Assembly: GCF_017168335.1 (NCBI RefSeq) | Contig: NZ_JABFAU010000003.1 | Location: forward strand, 254,972-318,971 | Direction: 5' to 3' | Length of the DNA stretch: 64,000 nt | Origin: Rhodococcus sp. KRD162 | Lineage (GTDB): Bacteria > Actinomycetota > Actinomycetes > Mycobacteriales > Mycobacteriaceae | Shown: one piece after another, positions 61,802-64,000 of the stretch | Position numbering within the stretch: position 1 is the first letter of the stretch | Layout of the letters: every line of letters begins with the position of its first letter | Made by a program: the position numbers and the translations under genes | Notes under the pieces: model-generated | The model's database searches: none | What the model saw: the letters and a program-made list of their open reading frames with translations, nothing else | Told to the model about the DNA's origin: nothing

Positions 61802-62101
61802 TCACACCGCAGCGGTATCGGTGACCACGCCGAACGTGGCATCCGCGCCGCGACGGCCGAGAGCAGAGCCCCACACCGCGTACACCGCGTCCACGGTGGA
61901 GGATCGCTCGACATCGCGGCCCTCCGCGACGGTGATGAGAGTGCGCGAGAGCTCGAACAAACTGACCCGGTGTTGTTTGGCGGTCCGGAACAGCTCGTCG
62001 ATGGCGTCGGCGACGGACCCGCCGTGAATGCCGACGAGCACTCCGGTCGCGATATCCACGTCGGTGCGAGACGCAGGTGAATCGGGCAGTCTGTCGGTCA
62101 T
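61802..62101 (-). CDS. ANTAR-domain protein
   Basis: The 99-residue protein resembles the ANTAR RNA-binding domain alone: DVDIATGVLVGIHGGSVADAIDELFRTAKQHRVSLFELSRTLI, shown here as the segment between residues 14 and 56, covers the three-helix bundle that binds dual hairpins in mRNA leaders to prevent termination. It lacks the usual sensor (GAF, PAS or receiver) domain and has instead a 40-residue C-terminal extension without known features. GAGGAAA precedes the ATG. The target RNA is unknown. Confidence 0.6.
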   Translation of the reverse strand: MTDRLPDSPASRTDVDIATGVLVGIHGGSVADAIDELFRTAKQHRVSLFELSRTLITVAEGRDVERSSTVDAVYAVWGSALGRRGADATFGVVTDTAAV

Positions 62102-62191
62102 CTTTTTCCTCGAGATGGTGTGGTCGGTGCGGATGACCGAAGCGAATTCTGGCGTCGAGCGGGCTTCACTGTCTCACACGGAAGTGACATT

Positions 62192-62776
62192 TCATACCAT
62201 CGGTTTTGCCCGCACATGCATCCGCTCGCCCTGGGGGCCGAACAGGCTCAGTAGCTCGACCGGGCGAGGTCCGACGGCACCGAACCAGTGCGGCACTCGG
62301 GTATCGAACTCGGCCGCTTCGCCGGGCTTCATCGTCAGATCGTGCTCGCCGAGGATCAGTCGCAGGGTGCCGTCGAGGACATAGAGCCACTCGTAGCCCT
62401 CGTGCACCTTGGGGCTCGGCTCTGCGTCCGTTGGCCGGACCAGGAGCTTGAACGCCTGCAGGCCGCCGGGGCGCAAGGTCAGGGGAAGAATGGTCACGTT
62501 CTCGCGAACGGTGGCCGTCGTGCGCACTCGGGGGTCGGCGACGGGCGGCGCTGTCACCAGGTCGTCGAGCGCCATCTGGTGGGCACGCGCGATCGGCCAC
62601 AGGAGTTCGAGGCTCGGTCTGCGGTCGCCCGATTCGAGTCGCGACAGGGTGCTGATCGAGATCCCTGTCGTCTCCGACAGTGCAGTGAGGGTGGTGTTCT
62701 TCTGCATCCTGATGCGTTTGAGGCGAGGGCCGAGGCCGGCGAGCACATCGTCGAGGCTGATTGCTGCTTCCGTCAT
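62192..62776 (-). CDS. XRE-family regulator with cupin domain
   Basis: The 194-residue protein has an N-terminal helix-turn-helix (LGPRLKRIRMQKNTTLTALS, then ISISTLSRLESGDRRPSLEL, residues 15-65) and a C-terminal cupin barrel (about 105-190) with HEGYEWLYVLDGTLRLILG and PGEAAEFDTRVPHWFGA. Such regulators sense a small molecule or metal through the cupin and often control neighbouring metabolic genes. Its own promoter carries a dyad over the -10 element, which suggests autoregulation. It is divergent from no gene; the pseudouridine synthase lies upstream in the same direction. Confidence 0.82.
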   Translation of the reverse strand: MTEAAISLDDVLAGLGPRLKRIRMQKNTTLTALSETTGISISTLSRLESGDRRPSLELLWPIARAHQMALDDLVTAPPVADPRVRTTATVRENVTILPLTLRPGGLQAFKLLVRPTDAEPSPKVHEGYEWLYVLDGTLRLILGEHDLTMKPGEAAEFDTRVPHWFGAVGPRPVELLSLFGPQGERMHVRAKPMV

Positions 62777-62782
62777 CTCTTT

Positions 62783-62811
62783 ATTGCAGTTTCAGCAATC
62801 AGGTTTGTCAA
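62783..62811 (-). promoter_or_regulatory. Promoter and dyad of the XRE/cupin gene
   Basis: On the minus strand a perfect TTGACA (62811-62806) is followed after 17 bp by TGCAAT (62788-62783), which ends 6 nt before the ATG (leaderless spacing). ATTGC-N7-GCAAT (62783-62799) spans the -10 and spacer and is a likely autoregulatory operator. Confidence 0.6.
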
Positions 62812-62830
62812 GAGGAAGAATTTCGATCCG

Positions 62831-63751
62831 TCATTCGGACGGCGGATGCAGAGTCCGGTTGCTCTGGAACGTCCGCATCACGCCACTGAGCGGATCGCGG
62901 AACTCGATCGAGCTCGCCAGCAACCGAAGGGGGTCGGAGTAGTCGTCATCGGCGACCTCGCGGAACGACGGGTAGAAATTGTCGCCGACGATGGGAATCC
63001 CCAACGAGCACAGATGTATCCGCAGCTGATGTGTCTTTCCGGTATGGGGATGAAGTCGATATCGACCGTACGGGCCCACCGTGTCGACGAGTTCGATGCG
63101 AGTCTCGGCGTTGGGCTCGCCCGGCACCTCACGGGCCTGAAGAACGCCGCGTTCCTTGATGATTCGACTGCGTACCGTCAGCGGAAAGTCCACGTCGGGT
63201 GCCAGGGGCGCGATCGCGTCGTATCTCTTGACGATCGTGCGTTGAGCGAACAGCTCCTGGTAGGGCCGGCGTGCCTGCGCTCTGACGGTGAACACGAGGA
63301 CGCCGGCGGTGAGCCGGTCCAGCCGATGCGCCGGGCTCAACTCGGGTAGGTCGAACCGTCGACGCAACAACACCAGAGCGGACCGTGCGATATACGCACC
63401 GCGTGGCGTAGTGGCCAGAAAATGCGGCTTGTCGACGACGAGGATGTTCTCGTCGCGGTGAAGTACGTCGAGGGAGAACGGGACCGTCGGCTCCACCGGT
63501 GGGTCCCGATAGAGGTAGATATCCGCCCGAGGCCGCGCGATGGTCGCCGAATCGATGGGAACCCCTGCGGCGTCGACGATCTCCCCACCTGCGACCTTCT
63601 CGGTCAATCTGGCGGCGTCCCGAGGGAACCGGGCGCGCAGATACTCGAGCACCGTGATCCCGGTCCCTGTGGCGGTCTGACCCACCGTGTCGGGCATCCG
63701 TACCCGGGTGGGGTCGAGGCCGTCGCGTAACGGCAGGGGAGCGGTGGGCAT
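62831..63751 (-). CDS. RluA-family pseudouridine synthase
   Basis: The 306-residue protein has the catalytic motif HRLDRLTAG (residues 142-150, Asp145), a preceding VVDKPHFLATTPRG loop, and HTGKTHQLRIHLCSLGIPIVGD at the C-terminal part. It isomerises uridines in rRNA or tRNA; the exact site is unknown. The ATG at 63751 is chosen because TACAGT ends 6 nt before it on the minus strand and no ribosome site exists; the open frame extends 22 residues further. Confidence 0.85.
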   Translation of the reverse strand: MPTAPLPLRDGLDPTRVRMPDTVGQTATGTGITVLEYLRARFPRDAARLTEKVAGGEIVDAAGVPIDSATIARPRADIYLYRDPPVEPTVPFSLDVLHRDENILVVDKPHFLATTPRGAYIARSALVLLRRRFDLPELSPAHRLDRLTAGVLVFTVRAQARRPYQELFAQRTIVKRYDAIAPLAPDVDFPLTVRSRIIKERGVLQAREVPGEPNAETRIELVDTVGPYGRYRLHPHTGKTHQLRIHLCSLGIPIVGDNFYPSFREVADDDYSDPLRLLASSIEFRDPLSGVMRTFQSNRTLHPPSE

Positions 63752-63781
63752 GCATCGACTGTAATCGGTGGCGCAGGGAAA

Positions 63782-63811
63782 CACCCCGGTCGGCAAGTGC
63801 CGACCGGGGTG
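63782..63811 (-). terminator. Terminator of the oxidoreductase gene
   Basis: Perfect 14-bp stem (63782-63795 with 63798-63811) around AG, 30 bp past the oxidoreductase stop and before the pseudouridine synthase start. Confidence 0.78.
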
Positions 63812-63841
63812 CTTCACAGTGGTGGAACCGTGGGGTCCGAA

Positions 63842-64000
63842 TCAGATGGTGACGACCATCTTGCCGGTGTTCTCGCCCTTCATCAGGCCGATGAACGCCG
63901 CAGGCGCGTTGTCGAGACCGTCGACGACTGTCTCGTCGAATTCGATTGCGCCACTGCCCAGCCACTCGGTCATCCTGGTACGGAACTCACCGGTGAGGTG
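63842..64000 (-). CDS. NADP-dependent oxidoreductase (MDR family), C-terminal part
   Basis: The last 52 codons of a gene cut by the window edge read ...TEWLGSGAIEFDETVVDGLD...AFIGLMKGENTGKMVVTI-stop. The GLMKGENTGKMVV ending is typical of medium-chain NADP-dependent reductases of the leukotriene B4 dehydrogenase/CurA group. Only the end of the substrate domain is visible, so substrate and start are unknown. Confidence 0.7.
   Translation of the reverse strand, partial: HLTGEFRTRMTEWLGSGAIEFDETVVDGLDNAPAAFIGLMKGENTGKMVVTI

Noticed and set aside
1..64000. Insertion sequence, prophage or integrative element
   Set aside because: No transposase, integrase or recombinase gene, and no attachment-site duplication was found at the tRNA genes inside the window.

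Overview
The window comes from a high-GC, mycolic-acid actinobacterium, most likely Rhodococcus or a close relative. Three things point there: a mycothiol synthase gene (mshD), a LytR-CpsA-Psr protein next to a DesA1-type acyl-ACP desaturase, and a gene order from purS to desA1 (about 12.8-57.2 kb) that follows the block I recall from Mycobacterium tuberculosis (about Rv0787A to Rv0824c: purS, purQ, pepC, a VOC gene, purL, the SCP gene, purF, purM, DUF3073, ygfZ, pabC, nitrobindin-like, sseC/cysA2, thioredoxin, lmeA, glnR, mshD, pstB, phoU, LCP, dus, desA1). A butyrolactone-receptor-type TetR and the insertions listed below fit Rhodococcus better than Mycobacterium. The species assignment is an inference from gene content.

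Layout. (1) 0.1-11.2 kb is an accessory carbohydrate locus. A minus-strand operon reads: unknown membrane protein, glycerol-kinase-like FGGY kinase, HAD-IIA phosphatase, glycerol-1-phosphate-dehydrogenase-like enzyme, acetolactate-synthase-like ThDP enzyme, and GlpD. A second, L-xylulokinase-like kinase is divergent to it, followed by a DeoR regulator. (2) 11.2-30.3 kb holds thiM, a metallo-hydrolase and the purine genes purS, purQ, purL, purF and purM, interleaved with a VOC protein, an M18 aminopeptidase, two tandem-repeat arrays, a nucleoside phosphorylase, a membrane alpha/beta-hydrolase, a CPBP protease and an SCP-like protein. A five-domain dipeptide-type ABC transporter sits between purF and purM. 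(3) 30.4-43.1 kb holds DUF3073, ygfZ, a dicarboxylate-type symporter, pabC, the cytochrome bd operon cydABDC, a structured RNA or terminator region, a nitrobindin-like protein coupled to a 32-residue membrane peptide, and a cutinase-like secreted esterase. (4) 43.1-46.3 kb is a sulfur cluster: a polycysteine leader peptide, DUF4395, sulfurtransferase sseA and DUF1416, beside thioredoxin and lmeA. (5) 46.4-53.1 kb holds glnR, mshD and the phosphate regulon pstSCAB/phoU with matching PHO boxes. (6) 53.1-64.0 kb holds an LCP transferase, dus, desA1, tRNA-Lys, a secreted lipase under a consensus Crp site, a GblR-like regulator, a tRNA-Glu/Asp/Phe cluster and several small regulators, and ends in a truncated oxidoreductase.

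How the parts work together. The pur genes supply steps of IMP synthesis (PurF, the PurS/PurQ/PurL synthase, PurM). Four of the starts in this block (thiM, purS, purL, purF) share the same TAGACTC -10 heptamer. Many genes have a TANNNT hexamer 6-8 nt before the start codon and no Shine-Dalgarno sequence, as expected for leaderless mRNAs. Sulfur, phosphate and nitrogen control (Cys leader, PHO boxes, GlnR) lie within about 10 kb of each other. The least explained parts are the polyol-type operon, the cyd-downstream RNA fold and the two repeat arrays. No insertion sequence, prophage, CRISPR array or replication origin was seen.
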